From: an uncultured Oscillospiraceae bacterium
GTDB taxonomy: Bacteria; Bacillota; Clostridia; Oscillospirales; Oscillospiraceae
DNA: 64,000 nucleotides
Assembly: GCA_958423465.1 (NCBI GenBank)
Contig: CATZRD010000005.1
Location: 1-64,000 of the forward strand
Reading direction: 5' to 3'
Position numbers and translations under genes: made by a program. Of this stretch, positions 8,887-17,534 are shown piece after piece (the first letter of the stretch is position 1; every line of letters starts with the position of its first letter). The notes below the pieces were generated by a model. That model searched no databases. It was not told the origin of the DNA and worked only from the letters and a program-made list of their open reading frames with translations.

Positions 8887-11367
8887 ATGAAGCTTTCCTA
8901 TACCATCCAGGGCTGGACCGGCAGGGACTGGAGACAGCTCTGCGGGGCGGCGGCGGACAGCCGCCTGAACGGTTTGGAGATCGATTCCGTGGATAACCCC
9001 ATCTTCCGCCAGAAGGTCAGCCCCACCAATCCGGTGCTGGCGGCGGCTCAGCGGCGGCAGCTCATCGGCCAGGGCCTGACGGTCCCCTGCGTCAGCACCC
9101 GGAGAGACTTTACGGACCCCGAGGCGGAGGGGGAGATCGCCGCGGCCCTGGAGGCGGCGAAAAATCTGCTGGTGCCCTATGTGGTGGTCCACACCGGGAC
9201 GTCCGATTCCGCCGCCGCCGGGGAGGGGCTGGCCCGGCTGAAGCCCCTGGCGGAGAAAGCGGGGGTAGTGCTGCTGGTGGAGACCAGCGGCGGTATGGCG
9301 GACACCAGAAAGCTGGTGGACCTGCTGGACGGCTTTGCCAGCGACAGCCTGGGGGCCTGCTGGAATATGCTGGACACCTGGTTTGAGGGGAAGGAATCCG
9401 CCCAGGACACCATCACCAACCTGGGGGCCTACGTCCGCCACGTGCGCATCACCGACGCCTCGCCGGAGGAGGGGACGCCCTGCGCCTCCTATGAGCTGCT
9501 GGGGGAGGGGAAGCTCCCCCTCCAGGAGATGATGAACGCCCTGCGCAGCGTGAACTACGACGGGTTCGTGTCCCTGCGGTGGGACCCCGCCTGGGCGGAG
9601 GGCTGCGACGATCTGGAGATGATCCTGACCCACTTCCAGGTGATCATGTCCCGGTACGAGCGCCAGGGCCGGAAAAAGCACCTCTACTACAATCAGGCGG
9701 GCACCGGCCAGTACGTCTGGAAGAAGGATACGGTCATCGACTGCACCTTCCCCCAGGTGCTGGACCGGATGGCAGAGGAGTTCCCGGACCAGTACTGCTT
9801 CAAGTATACCACCCTGGACTACACCCGGACCTACAGCCAGTTCCGGGACGACGTGGACCAGTTCGCCCGGAGCCTCATCGCCTTGGGGGTGAAGGCCGGG
9901 GACAAGGTGGCGGTATGGGCCACCAACGTACCGGCGTGGTACATCACCTTCTGGGCGGCCACCAAGATCGGGGCGGTGCTGGTGACAGTGAACACCGCCT
10001 ACAAGATCCACGAGGCGGAGTACCTGCTGCGCCAGTCCGACACCCACACCCTGGTGATGGAGGGCGCTTACCGGGACAGCAACTACGCCGCCATCATGGC
10101 GGAGCTGTGCCCGGAGCTGGCCGCCGCCCAGCCCGGCAAGCCCCTTCACTGCAAGCGCCTGCCCTTTTTGCGCAACATCATCACCGTGGGCTGCCGCCAG
10201 GCGGGGTGCCTCACCTGGGAGGAGGCCCAGGCCCTGGCGGGAAAGACCTCCCTCCAGGAGGTCCGCCGCCGGGCCGCCGCCGTGGACATCCACGACGTGG
10301 CCAATATGCAGTACACCTCCGGCACTACCGGCTTTCCCAAGGGCGTCATGCTCACCCACTACAACGTGGTCAATAACGGCAAGTACATCGGGGACCACAT
10401 GGACCTCTCTACCGCCGACCGCATGATGATCCAGGTGCCCATGTTCCACTGCTTCGGCATGGTCCTCAGCATGACCGCCTCCATGACCCACGGGGCCACC
10501 ATGTGCCCCCTGCCCTATTTCTCCCCCAAGCCCGCCCTGGCCTGCATCAATCAGGAGAAGATCACCACCTTCAACGGCGTGCCCACCATGTTCATCGCCA
10601 TGATGAACCACCCGGATTTCGCCCACACCGACTTCTCCCACATCCGCACCGGCATTATGGCCGGGGCCAACTGCCCGGCGGACCTGATGAAAAAGGCCGC
10701 GGACGTGATGAACATGAAGCAGATCATATCCGTCTACGGCCAGACCGAGGCCAGCCCCGGCTGCACCATGTCCAGCTTCGACGATCCTCTGGACGTGCGC
10801 ACCGAGACCGTGGGCAGCCGCTTTGCCAACGTGGAGTGCAGGATCGTGGACCCGGACACCGGGGAGGAGTGCCCCATCGGCGTCAGCGGCGAGTTCGTGG
10901 CCCGGGGCTACAACATCATGAAGGGCTACTACAAGATGCCCGCCGCCACCGCCGCCACCATCGACGCCGACGGCTGGCTCCACACCGGCGACCTCTGCTG
11001 CGAGGATGAGAACGGCAACTTCCGGGTCACCGGGCGGCTGAAGGACATGATCATCCGGGGCGGCGAGAACATCTACCCCAAGGAGATCGAGGAGTTCTTC
11101 TACACCCACCCCAAGGTCCGGGACGTGCAGGTCATCGGCGTGCCCGACAAGCAGTACGGCGAGGAGATCATGGCCTGCATCATCCTGAAGGAGGGGGAGG
11201 AGGCCACGGTGGAGGAGATGAAGAAGTTCGTCCTGGACCACATGGCCAAGCACAAGGTGCCCCGGTACATCGAGTTTGTGACCGCCTTCCCCATGAACGC
11301 GGCGGGGAAGATCCTGAAATACAAGATGCGGGAGGAGGCCGTGGAGCGGCTGGGTCTGGAGAAGTAA
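8887..11367 (+). CDS. Fusion of AP-endonuclease-2-like TIM barrel with acyl-CoA synthetase
   Basis: 826 residues, two domains. Residues 1 to ~255 resemble the xylose-isomerase/AP-endonuclease-2 barrel (MKLSYTIQGWTGRDW opening, GLEIDSVDN, VVVHTGTSD, LLVETSGG, ACWNMLDTWF, VRHVRITDASPEEG, GFVSLRWDP). From ~262 a complete adenylate-forming ligase follows: YTSGTTGFPKG (P-loop, ~476), VYGQTEASPG, GWLHTGDLCCED, GRLKDMIIRGGENIYPKEIE and the catalytic lysine region PMNAAGKILKYKMRE. The ligase half most resembles medium-chain or branched fatty acyl-CoA synthetases. No signal peptide, so cytosolic. GGGAGG precedes the start. Cotranscribed with the LeuA-like gene. The substrate is unknown. Confidence 0.88.
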   Translation: MKLSYTIQGWTGRDWRQLCGAAADSRLNGLEIDSVDNPIFRQKVSPTNPVLAAAQRRQLIGQGLTVPCVSTRRDFTDPEAEGEIAAALEAAKNLLVPYVVVHTGTSDSAAAGEGLARLKPLAEKAGVVLLVETSGGMADTRKLVDLLDGFASDSLGACWNMLDTWFEGKESAQDTITNLGAYVRHVRITDASPEEGTPCASYELLGEGKLPLQEMMNALRSVNYDGFVSLRWDPAWAEGCDDLEMILTHFQVIMSRYERQGRKKHLYYNQAGTGQYVWKKDTVIDCTFPQVLDRMAEEFPDQYCFKYTTLDYTRTYSQFRDDVDQFARSLIALGVKAGDKVAVWATNVPAWYITFWAATKIGAVLVTVNTAYKIHEAEYLLRQSDTHTLVMEGAYRDSNYAAIMAELCPELAAAQPGKPLHCKRLPFLRNIITVGCRQAGCLTWEEAQALAGKTSLQEVRRRAAAVDIHDVANMQYTSGTTGFPKGVMLTHYNVVNNGKYIGDHMDLSTADRMMIQVPMFHCFGMVLSMTASMTHGATMCPLPYFSPKPALACINQEKITTFNGVPTMFIAMMNHPDFAHTDFSHIRTGIMAGANCPADLMKKAADVMNMKQIISVYGQTEASPGCTMSSFDDPLDVRTETVGSRFANVECRIVDPDTGEECPIGVSGEFVARGYNIMKGYYKMPAATAATIDADGWLHTGDLCCEDENGNFRVTGRLKDMIIRGGENIYPKEIEEFFYTHPKVRDVQVIGVPDKQYGEEIMACIILKEGEEATVEEMKKFVLDHMAKHKVPRYIEFVTAFPMNAAGKILKYKMREEAVERLGLEK

Positions 11368-11499
11368 GCAAAAGGGCGGCAAATTCACAGTTTGTTTACA
11401 GCCCCTTCATGATTTCTTCTTAAACATCCGGTAAGATACAATCAGCAAAGGGGTAAAACCCAATGCGATTTCTCCCTCCTAAAACACACACAACACACA

Positions 11500-11532
11500 C
11501 CAGGAAACCCCGCCTTCGGCGGGGTTTCCTGG
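11500..11532 (+). terminator. Strong hairpin after the ligase-fusion gene
   Basis: Perfect 15-bp inverted repeat (arms 11500-11514 and 11518-11532) closed by a C-TTC-G loop of the stable UUCG type. No T-run follows on either strand, so intrinsic termination is not certain; it could also be the 3' end of a small RNA. The preceding 11368-11499 holds no gene; a TACAAT at 11437-11442 is a possible -10. Confidence 0.5.
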
Positions 11533-11565
11533 CTGTACCGGCGGAAAAAGGGCAGAAATACCCCC

Positions 11566-11594
11566 TTGACAGAGATAGATTTAAATGGTACAGT
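11566..11594 (+). promoter_or_regulatory. Promoter of glyS
   Basis: TTGACA at 11566-11571 and TACAGT at 11589-11594, 17-base spacing, directly before the T-box leader. Confidence 0.75.
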
Positions 11595-11600
11595 AATCCC

Positions 11601-11834
11601 CGTGAAAAGGCTGCGACAAGGAAGAGTAGCCGGGTGCCGGATCAAAGAGAGGGGACGGGCGGTGGAAGTCCCTGTGAAGGCACGGCGAAGGCGCCTTGGA
11701 GCCGCGGGGAGGAAATGCCCCGCCGGCCGTCCCCGTTACGGACATGGAGAGCGGGCTTCGCCCGAATTCAGGTGGGACCACGGACAGAGACTGTTCGCCC
11801 TGAGCCAAAAATGGCTCAGGGCGCTTTTCGTTTT
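11601..11834 (+). promoter_or_regulatory. Glycine T-box leader of glyS
   Basis: Conserved T-box AGGTGGGACCACGG at 11770-11783. Terminator hairpin with arms 11796-11806 and 11813-11823, followed by a T-rich tract. The AGTA motif at about 11606-11630 and AGAGAGGGG at 11646 onwards match stem I. The 3' side of the specifier loop reads GAA-GGC-G with GGC at 11690-11692, a glycine codon, consistent with the downstream glycyl-tRNA synthetase. Confidence 0.92.
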
Positions 11835-11871
11835 GAGCCGTTACGCTATCGTGAAAGAAGGAGAGACTATC

Positions 11872-13281
11872 ATGAACCACAGCGACAAGACCATGGACAA
11901 GATCGTGAACCTGTGCAAGGGCCGGGGCTTCATCTTCGCCGGCAGCGAGATCTACGGCGGCCTGGCCAACAGCTGGGACTACGGCCCTCTGGGGGTGGAG
12001 TTCAAGAACAACGTGAAGCGGGCCTGGTGGAAGAAGTTCGTCCAGGAGAACCCCTACAACGTGGGCCTGGACGCCGCCATCCTCATGAACGCCCAGACCT
12101 GGGTGACCACCGGCCATGTGTCCAACTTCAACGATCCCCTGCTGGACTGCAAGGCCTGCAAGGCCCGGCATCGGGCGGACAAGCTCATCGGCGACGAGTG
12201 CGCGGACGTGAACGTGGACGCCATGAGCTTTGAGGAGATGGACCAGTATATCGCCTCCCACGAGAATATCGTCTGCCCCGTCTGCGGCAAGCACGATTTC
12301 ACCCCCATCCGCAAGTTCAACATGATGTTCAAGACCCAGATGGGCGTCACCGAGGACTCCTCCTCCACCGTGTACCTCCGGCCGGAGACCGCCCAGGGCA
12401 TCTTCGTGAACTTCGCCAACATCCAGCGGTCCACCCGGCGGAAACTGCCCTTCGGCGTGTGCCAGGTGGGCAAGGCCTTCCGCAACGAGATCACCCCCGG
12501 CAACTTCACCTTCCGCACCCGGGAGTTCGAGCAGATGGAGTGCGAGTTCTTCTGCCAGCCGGGCACGGATTTGGAATGGTTCGCCTATTGGAAGGAATTC
12601 TGCAAAAAGTGGCTGCTGGACCTGGGCCTTTCCGAGGAGCACCTGCGGTTCCGGGACCACGAGCCAGCGGAGCTGGCCTTCTACTCCAACGCCACCGCCG
12701 ACATCGAGTACGCCTTCCCCTTCACCGACTGGGGGGAGCTGTGGGGCATCGCCGACCGGACCAACTACGACCTGGGCCGGCATCAGGAGGCCAGCGGCAA
12801 GGATCTCAGCTACTTCGACCAGGAGAAGAACGAGCACTACGTCCCCTACGTCATCGAGCCTTCCCTGGGCTGCGACCGGGTGGCCCTGGCCTTCCTCTGC
12901 GAGGCCTATGACGAAGAGGTGGTAGACGAGGCCAAAAACGACGTGCGCACCGTCCTCCATCTGCACCCTGCTCTGGCCCCCTTCAAGTGCGCCGTGCTGC
13001 CCCTGAGCAAGAAGCTGGCGGACAAGGGCCGGGAGATCCAGACGGAGCTGAGCAAGTATTTTATGGTGGACTACGACGACGCCGGCTCCATCGGCAAGCG
13101 CTACCGCCGTCAGGACGAGATCGGCACCCCCTACTGCGTCACCGTGGACTTCGCCACCGTGGGGGACGACAAGACCCCCGCCGATAACGCCGTCACCATC
13201 CGGGACCGTGACACCATGGAGCAGGTCCGGGTCCCCATCTCCGGCCTGAAGGCGTGGCTGGAGGAGAAGCTGGCCTACTGA
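11872..13281 (+). CDS. glyS: Glycine--tRNA ligase, single-chain dimeric type
   Basis: Class II aminoacyl-tRNA synthetase charging tRNA-Gly; 469 residues, the eukaryote/archaea-like alpha-2 form rather than GlyQ/GlyS. Motifs: GSEIYGGLANSWDYGPLG near the N-terminus, RPETAQGIFVNF, motif 2 GKAFRNEITPGNFTFRTREF, motif 3 IEPSLGCDRVALAFL, and a C-terminal anticodon domain (APFKCAVLPLSKKLADKG). A zinc-type pair C-x-x-C (KACKAR, VCPVCGK) lies at ~100-140. The open frame extends upstream into the T-box leader; the ATG at 11872 preceded by AAGAAGGAGAG is the true start. Confidence 0.97.
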   Translation: MNHSDKTMDKIVNLCKGRGFIFAGSEIYGGLANSWDYGPLGVEFKNNVKRAWWKKFVQENPYNVGLDAAILMNAQTWVTTGHVSNFNDPLLDCKACKARHRADKLIGDECADVNVDAMSFEEMDQYIASHENIVCPVCGKHDFTPIRKFNMMFKTQMGVTEDSSSTVYLRPETAQGIFVNFANIQRSTRRKLPFGVCQVGKAFRNEITPGNFTFRTREFEQMECEFFCQPGTDLEWFAYWKEFCKKWLLDLGLSEEHLRFRDHEPAELAFYSNATADIEYAFPFTDWGELWGIADRTNYDLGRHQEASGKDLSYFDQEKNEHYVPYVIEPSLGCDRVALAFLCEAYDEEVVDEAKNDVRTVLHLHPALAPFKCAVLPLSKKLADKGREIQTELSKYFMVDYDDAGSIGKRYRRQDEIGTPYCVTVDFATVGDDKTPADNAVTIRDRDTMEQVRVPISGLKAWLEEKLAY

Positions 13282-13345
13282 GAGGCGGCGGGGCGCTTTC
13301 CGGCGCTTCGGGCGGAAAACTAAGAAAAAATTAACAGCTTTCCCC

Positions 13346-13374
13346 TTGTTTTTCCGCAAAGATGTTTCTATACT
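13346..13374 (+). promoter_or_regulatory. Probable promoter of the LtaS-like gene
   Basis: TTGTTT at 13346-13351 and TATACT at 13369-13374, spacing 17 bases, about 50 bases before the GTG start of the next gene. Confidence 0.5.
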
Positions 13375-13376
13375 GA

Positions 13377-13400
13377 AAGGGCCGGTGAAAACCGGCCCTT
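13377..13400 (+). terminator. Hairpin between glyS and the LtaS-like gene
   Basis: 10-bp perfect arms 13377-13386 and 13391-13400 around GAAA, followed by TTCG. Either terminates glyS or forms the 5' end of the next transcript, since the promoter above would start about here. Confidence 0.55.
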
Positions 13401-13423
13401 TTCGTTGGATAGGAGGCTTTTGA

Positions 13424-15271
13424 GTGAAGGCTTTTTTTGACCGCTGCTTTCTGCTGCGGCCCCAGCCCCAGGGGGAGTGGAGCCGGGGGAGACGGGCGGC
13501 CTACTGGCTCTGGCGGTGGGGCCTGACCTTCTGCGCGGGGCTGTGCATGGGTCTGGTGCTGCTGCTGTTCGCCTATGGCGGCTACTCCTGGGAGGTGTTT
13601 CTGGACTATTTCCGCTCCCCGCTGCTGCTGGCGCTGAACGCCCTGCCGGCGGCGGCGCTGGCGCTGCTGTTCTACGCCGTCACAGGCCGGGCCTGGGCGG
13701 GCTTTCTGGCGGGGGGCGGCGTCGCCCTGGGCTTCAGCCTGGGCAGCTACTTCAAGCTGCTGTTTCGGGACGACCCCCTGTATTTCGCGGACCTTCTGAT
13801 TCTGCGGGAGGCGGGGGACATGGCGGCGTCCTACCGGCTCTTTGTGGACAAGCGGATGGCGTTCGCCGCAGTCTGCCTGCTCCTGGGGACCGCGCTGCTG
13901 CGGCTGCTGTGTCCCGGAAAACGTTTGGGCTGGAAGGGGCGGACGGGCGCGGCGGCGGCGGTGCTGGCGGGGTGCCTGGCCCTGTGGCCGGTGTACGGCA
14001 GCGAGAAGCTCTACGACAGTGTGGAAAACTTTGATCACCTCAACCGGTGGAGCCCCACCCAGAACTACGTCTCCCGCGGGTTTTTCTACCCTTTTCTCCA
14101 CAGTATCGGCGAATTTGTGGAAACGCCGCCGGAGGGCTACAGCAAGCGGGAGGCCCAGGCCCTGCTGGACCGGTATCAGGACCGGGACATCCCCCGGGAC
14201 AAACAGGTCAGCGTCATCGCCATTATGCGGGAGGCTTACGTGGATTTCTCCCAGTACGGCATCGACGGCCTTGACGTCTCCGGCTACGACCTCTATCACG
14301 GCCTGGAGGCGGAGAGCTACCGGGGGGACCTTCTCACCAACATCTTTGCCGGGGGCACCATCGATACGGAGCGGTGCTTCCTCACGGGCAACTATGAGCT
14401 GAAGAATTTCCGGGGCAGCGCCAACTCCTATCTGTGGTATCTCCGGGACCAGGGCTACACCGTGGAGGGCAGCCACCCCTACTACCAGTGGTTCTATAAC
14501 CGGCAGAACGTCAACAGCTATCTGGGCTTCCAGCGCTACCGGTACTACGAGGACACCTACGGGGCCCTCACCAAAGCCTACTACCCGGAGGACGCGGTGC
14601 TCTACCCCCAGGTGCTGGCGGACTATAAGGCCAGTCAGGCCGCGGGAAAGCCCTACTTCTCCTTTGTGCTCAACGTCCAGAGCCACGGCCCCTACGATAC
14701 GGAAAACTATGACGGCCAGACGCAGTATCTGACGGGGGACTACTCCCAGGCGTGCAAAAACGCCGTGAACAACTACATGGACGCCATCATGCAGGGGGAC
14801 GAGGCGCTGATGGACCTGGTGGACCAGCTGCGGGAGGACCCGGACCCGGTGGTGCTGGTGCTGTTCAGCGACCATCTGCCCTGGATGGGGGACGGCAACG
14901 TGTTCTACGATGAGCTGGGCATGGACATCGACCCCGGTACGGAGGAGGGCTTCCGCCGCCATTACACCACCCGGTATCTCCTCTGGGCCAACGCCGCCGC
15001 CCGGGAGGTCCTGGACAACGACTTCACAGGGGACGGCCCCACGGTCTCCCCCTGCTACCTCATGAACCTGCTCTTTGACCAGTGCGGCTGGACCGGCCCC
15101 GCCTTCATGCAGGCTATGGAGGATATGCGGCAGGTGTTCCCGGTGGTTACCACCCACGGCTGCTATGTGGTGGACGGCGATTTCACCGACAGCATACCGG
15201 CGGCCCGCCGGGAGCTGTTCGACCAGTTCCGGTATCTCCAGCACTACTGGCGAAACGAGTTTCTTGATTGA
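13424..15271 (+). CDS. LTA synthase-like membrane phosphoglycerol transferase (sulfatase fold)
   Basis: 615 residues. The N-terminal ~200 residues are hydrophobic with about five membrane segments (for example WGLTFCAGLCMGLVLLLFA); the rest is an extracellular sulfatase-fold domain. Family landmarks: IAIMREAYVDFS (metal Glu), AGGTIDTERCFLTG (catalytic Thr region), LNVQSHGPYD, and VLFSDHLPWMGD (Asp-His metal ligands). Such enzymes transfer glycerol-phosphate or related groups to wall glycolipids; the precise product is unknown. GTG start at 13424 with AGGAGG seven bases upstream. Confidence 0.85.
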   Translation: MKAFFDRCFLLRPQPQGEWSRGRRAAYWLWRWGLTFCAGLCMGLVLLLFAYGGYSWEVFLDYFRSPLLLALNALPAAALALLFYAVTGRAWAGFLAGGGVALGFSLGSYFKLLFRDDPLYFADLLILREAGDMAASYRLFVDKRMAFAAVCLLLGTALLRLLCPGKRLGWKGRTGAAAAVLAGCLALWPVYGSEKLYDSVENFDHLNRWSPTQNYVSRGFFYPFLHSIGEFVETPPEGYSKREAQALLDRYQDRDIPRDKQVSVIAIMREAYVDFSQYGIDGLDVSGYDLYHGLEAESYRGDLLTNIFAGGTIDTERCFLTGNYELKNFRGSANSYLWYLRDQGYTVEGSHPYYQWFYNRQNVNSYLGFQRYRYYEDTYGALTKAYYPEDAVLYPQVLADYKASQAAGKPYFSFVLNVQSHGPYDTENYDGQTQYLTGDYSQACKNAVNNYMDAIMQGDEALMDLVDQLREDPDPVVLVLFSDHLPWMGDGNVFYDELGMDIDPGTEEGFRRHYTTRYLLWANAAAREVLDNDFTGDGPTVSPCYLMNLLFDQCGWTGPAFMQAMEDMRQVFPVVTTHGCYVVDGDFTDSIPAARRELFDQFRYLQHYWRNEFLD

Positions 15272-15280
15272 CGGCAGAAA

Positions 15281-15313
15281 AGGCCGCGTCCCTACGGGGC
15301 GCGGCCTCATTTT
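15281..15313. terminator. Terminator between convergent genes
   Basis: Inverted repeat with arms 15281-15292 and 15296-15307 (one G-T pair) followed by CATTTTTT on the plus strand; lies between the converging LtaS-like gene and lrgB. Confidence 0.85.
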
Positions 15314-15325
15314 TTGACCTGTCTG

Positions 15326-16021
15326 CTATTGCACCAGCAGGGCCATGAGGGGAGCGGTGACCACGGTGAGCAGGCCCGTGACCACGATGGCCAGACTGCT
15401 GGCGGCGCCCTGAACGTCCCCAAGCTCCACGGCCCGGGAGGTCCCGGCGGCGTGGGAGGCGGTGCCCATGGCCAGCCCCTGGGCCAGCGGCTCCGTGACA
15501 TGGAAGAGCCGGAGGAGGCCGGGGGCCGCCACCGCCCCGAAGATCCCGGTGATCATGACGCACACCATGGTGATGGCGGGGTAGCCCCCCAGCTCCTGGC
15601 ACAGGCCCTTGCCGATGGCGGTGGTGATGGACTTGGGCAGCAGGGTGATGAACTGGGCCGCGTCCAGATGGAACAGCGCAAGCATCAGCAGGCAGCCCGC
15701 CATGTGGGCTGCCACCCCCGCCGCCGCTCCCGCGGCGACGGCCGCCGTGTTTCGCCGCAGCAGCTCATACTGCCGGTACAGAGGGATGGCCAGACACACG
15801 GTGGCGGGGGTCAGCAGAAAGTCCACATACTGCGCGCCTCTGTAGTAGGCGCTGTAGTCCAGATCCCCCAGCAGCAGCACGGCGATGCAGACCAGAGAGG
15901 TACACAGCAGAGGGTGGAACACCTCCCGGCCCAGCTTCCGGTTCAGGGCACGGAACAGCCAGAACCCGCCCAGGGTGAGGAAAAGGCCGAAATACAGGGA
16001 ATCGGTGAAAAAATCCCTCAT
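15326..16021 (-). CDS. lrgB: LrgB-family membrane protein
   Basis: 231-residue integral membrane protein of the LrgB/CidB family, tied in staphylococci to control of murein hydrolases and autolysis, and in other bacteria to pyruvate or glycolate transport. Family segments: ALNRKLGREVFHPLLC, FLLTPATVCLAIPLY, LLPKSITTAIGKGLCQELGG and the strongly conserved MGTASHAAGTSRAVELGDVQG. ATG at 16021 overlaps the lrgA stop by four bases, so lrgA-lrgB is coupled. Confidence 0.92.
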   Translation of the reverse strand: MRDFFTDSLYFGLFLTLGGFWLFRALNRKLGREVFHPLLCTSLVCIAVLLLGDLDYSAYYRGAQYVDFLLTPATVCLAIPLYRQYELLRRNTAAVAAGAAAGVAAHMAGCLLMLALFHLDAAQFITLLPKSITTAIGKGLCQELGGYPAITMVCVMITGIFGAVAAPGLLRLFHVTEPLAQGLAMGTASHAAGTSRAVELGDVQGAASSLAIVVTGLLTVVTAPLMALLVQ

Positions 16022-16377
16022 GAGCGATCCCCCTTTTTCCGGCGGATGACGGTCTGGGCCGTCCATCCGGCGGCGGCCAGCACCGCCACAGTGCCGGCGA
16101 AGCTCAGCAGCAGCACCGGCGCCGCCATGGCGGCCGCGGCGTCCAGAGCCGTCACCACGCTGACGGTGGCGGGCACCAGCAGCAGGGGCATCAGCTCCAG
16201 CAGCAGGTTCCCCACGTCCTCCACGTGGGAGAGCTTCAAAAGCCCGGTCTTCAGCAGCAGAAACAGCAGCAGCAGACCGTAGATGCTGGTGGGGACGGGG
16301 AGGGGAAGGATGTAGTGGAGCAGCTCCGCCGCGCAGCACACGGCGGCGAGAACGGCGGCCTGACGCAGATACTTCAT
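16018..16377 (-). CDS. lrgA: LrgA-family holin-like protein
   Basis: 119 residues with four membrane helices. LrgA/CidA signature LPLPVPTSIYGLLLLFLLLKTG and LLELMPLLLVPATVSVV. Works with LrgB. Overlaps the upstream alanyl-editing gene by four bases and lrgB by four bases, forming one tightly coupled operon. Confidence 0.9.
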   Translation of the reverse strand: MKYLRQAAVLAAVCCAAELLHYILPLPVPTSIYGLLLLFLLLKTGLLKLSHVEDVGNLLLELMPLLLVPATVSVVTALDAAAAMAAPVLLLSFAGTVAVLAAAGWTAQTVIRRKKGDRS

Positions 16378-17534
16378 TGCGGGCCCCCTGACCAGGAGCG
16401 CATAAAGGAACGGATGGCGGCCTCCTCCGCCTGGACGCTGCCCTGGATAAAGGCGGGCTTTCCGCCGCCCCGGCCGTTCAGCGCCCCGTTGAGGGCCTTG
16501 GCCATGGCCCGCAGGTCGCCGCCCGGGAAGCCCACGGCGTACTGGTAGAAGCTACCCTCCCCGGCGAAGACGGCGCAGCGTCCGCCGCAGGTCTCCTGAA
16601 CGGCGGCGCACAGCTTCCGCAGGGACTCGCTGGACATGGGACCTTCCACCAGCAGCACGTCCCCGGCGCCGGCGCAGCGCTCCGCCTTCCGGGCGAAGTC
16701 CTCCGCCTCCAGGGCCGCCGCCCGGTTTTTGAGCTGGCGCAGCTCCTGCTGGAGCCGCTCTACCGCCTGGGCGGTGGCGGCGGGCCTGGCGGAGAGGAGC
16801 TGGGAGATCCGGGTGTTCTGGTCCAGCATGGCGGTGCAATAGGCCACAGCCCGGCCCCCCGCCGCCATTTCGATGCGGACGCCCTCCCGGAATTTCTGGA
16901 CGCTCAGCAGCTTCACCAGTCCCACCTGGCCGCTGGAGCGGACATGGGTGCCGCAGCAGGCGCAGCGGTCCGCTCCGGGGAAGGTGACGATGCGCACCCG
17001 GCCCGTCAGCTCCTTTTTGCTGCGGTAGGACAGGGCCGCCAGCTCCTCGGGCGAGGGCCAGGCGATCTGGACCGGCCGGTCCGCCCAGATATAGCGGTTG
17101 GCCGCCGCCTCGATCCCGCGGACCTGCTCCATGGTCAGCTCCGCGTTGAAGTCGATGGTCACCAGGTCGTGGCCGATGTGGAAGCCCACGTTGTCGCAAC
17201 CGAACCGGCCGCAGATAAGGCCGCTGACGATGTGCTCGCCGCTGTGCTGCTGCATCAGGTCGAACCGCCGGTCCCAGTCGATGGCCCCGGCCACGGTCCC
17301 GCCCACGGGGAGGGGACGGGAGCAGATGTGGACCACGTCCTCGCCCCGGTTGCGGACGTCGGTGACGGCGGCGTCCCCCAGGACGCCCAGGTCCGCCGGC
17401 TGGCCGCCTCCCTCGGGGTAGAAGGCGGTGCGGTCCAGCGTGACGGCGTAACCGCCCGCAGCCTCCTCGCAGGAGAGGACCGCAGCGGTGAAGTCCCGCA
17501 GAAAGGGGTCGATGTCATACAATTTCTCAGTCAT
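16374..17534 (-). CDS. Alanyl-tRNA editing protein (AlaX type, with DHHA1 domain)
   Basis: 386 residues. Free-standing relative of the AlaRS editing domain that deacylates mischarged Ser-tRNA-Ala. Zinc ligands are visible as HSGEH (about 96-100) and CCGTH (about 202-206); the N-terminal second-type barrel has FYPEGGGQPADLG. A coiled coil of about 60 residues (VERLQQELRQLKNRAAALE) leads to a C-terminal DHHA1 domain containing GRGGGKPAFIQGS. The frame extends upstream but the ATG at 17534 (SD GGAGGA) matches the family start. Overlaps the GH3 gene by eight bases. Confidence 0.88.
   Translation of the reverse strand: MTEKLYDIDPFLRDFTAAVLSCEEAAGGYAVTLDRTAFYPEGGGQPADLGVLGDAAVTDVRNRGEDVVHICSRPLPVGGTVAGAIDWDRRFDLMQQHSGEHIVSGLICGRFGCDNVGFHIGHDLVTIDFNAELTMEQVRGIEAAANRYIWADRPVQIAWPSPEELAALSYRSKKELTGRVRIVTFPGADRCACCGTHVRSSGQVGLVKLLSVQKFREGVRIEMAAGGRAVAYCTAMLDQNTRISQLLSARPAATAQAVERLQQELRQLKNRAAALEAEDFARKAERCAGAGDVLLVEGPMSSESLRKLCAAVQETCGGRCAVFAGEGSFYQYAVGFPGGDLRAMAKALNGALNGRGGGKPAFIQGSVQAEEAAIRSFMRSWSGGPQ

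Noticed and set aside
13331..15310. Minus-strand open frame of 659 codons over the LtaS-like gene
   Set aside because: Shadow of a well-defined plus-strand membrane enzyme.
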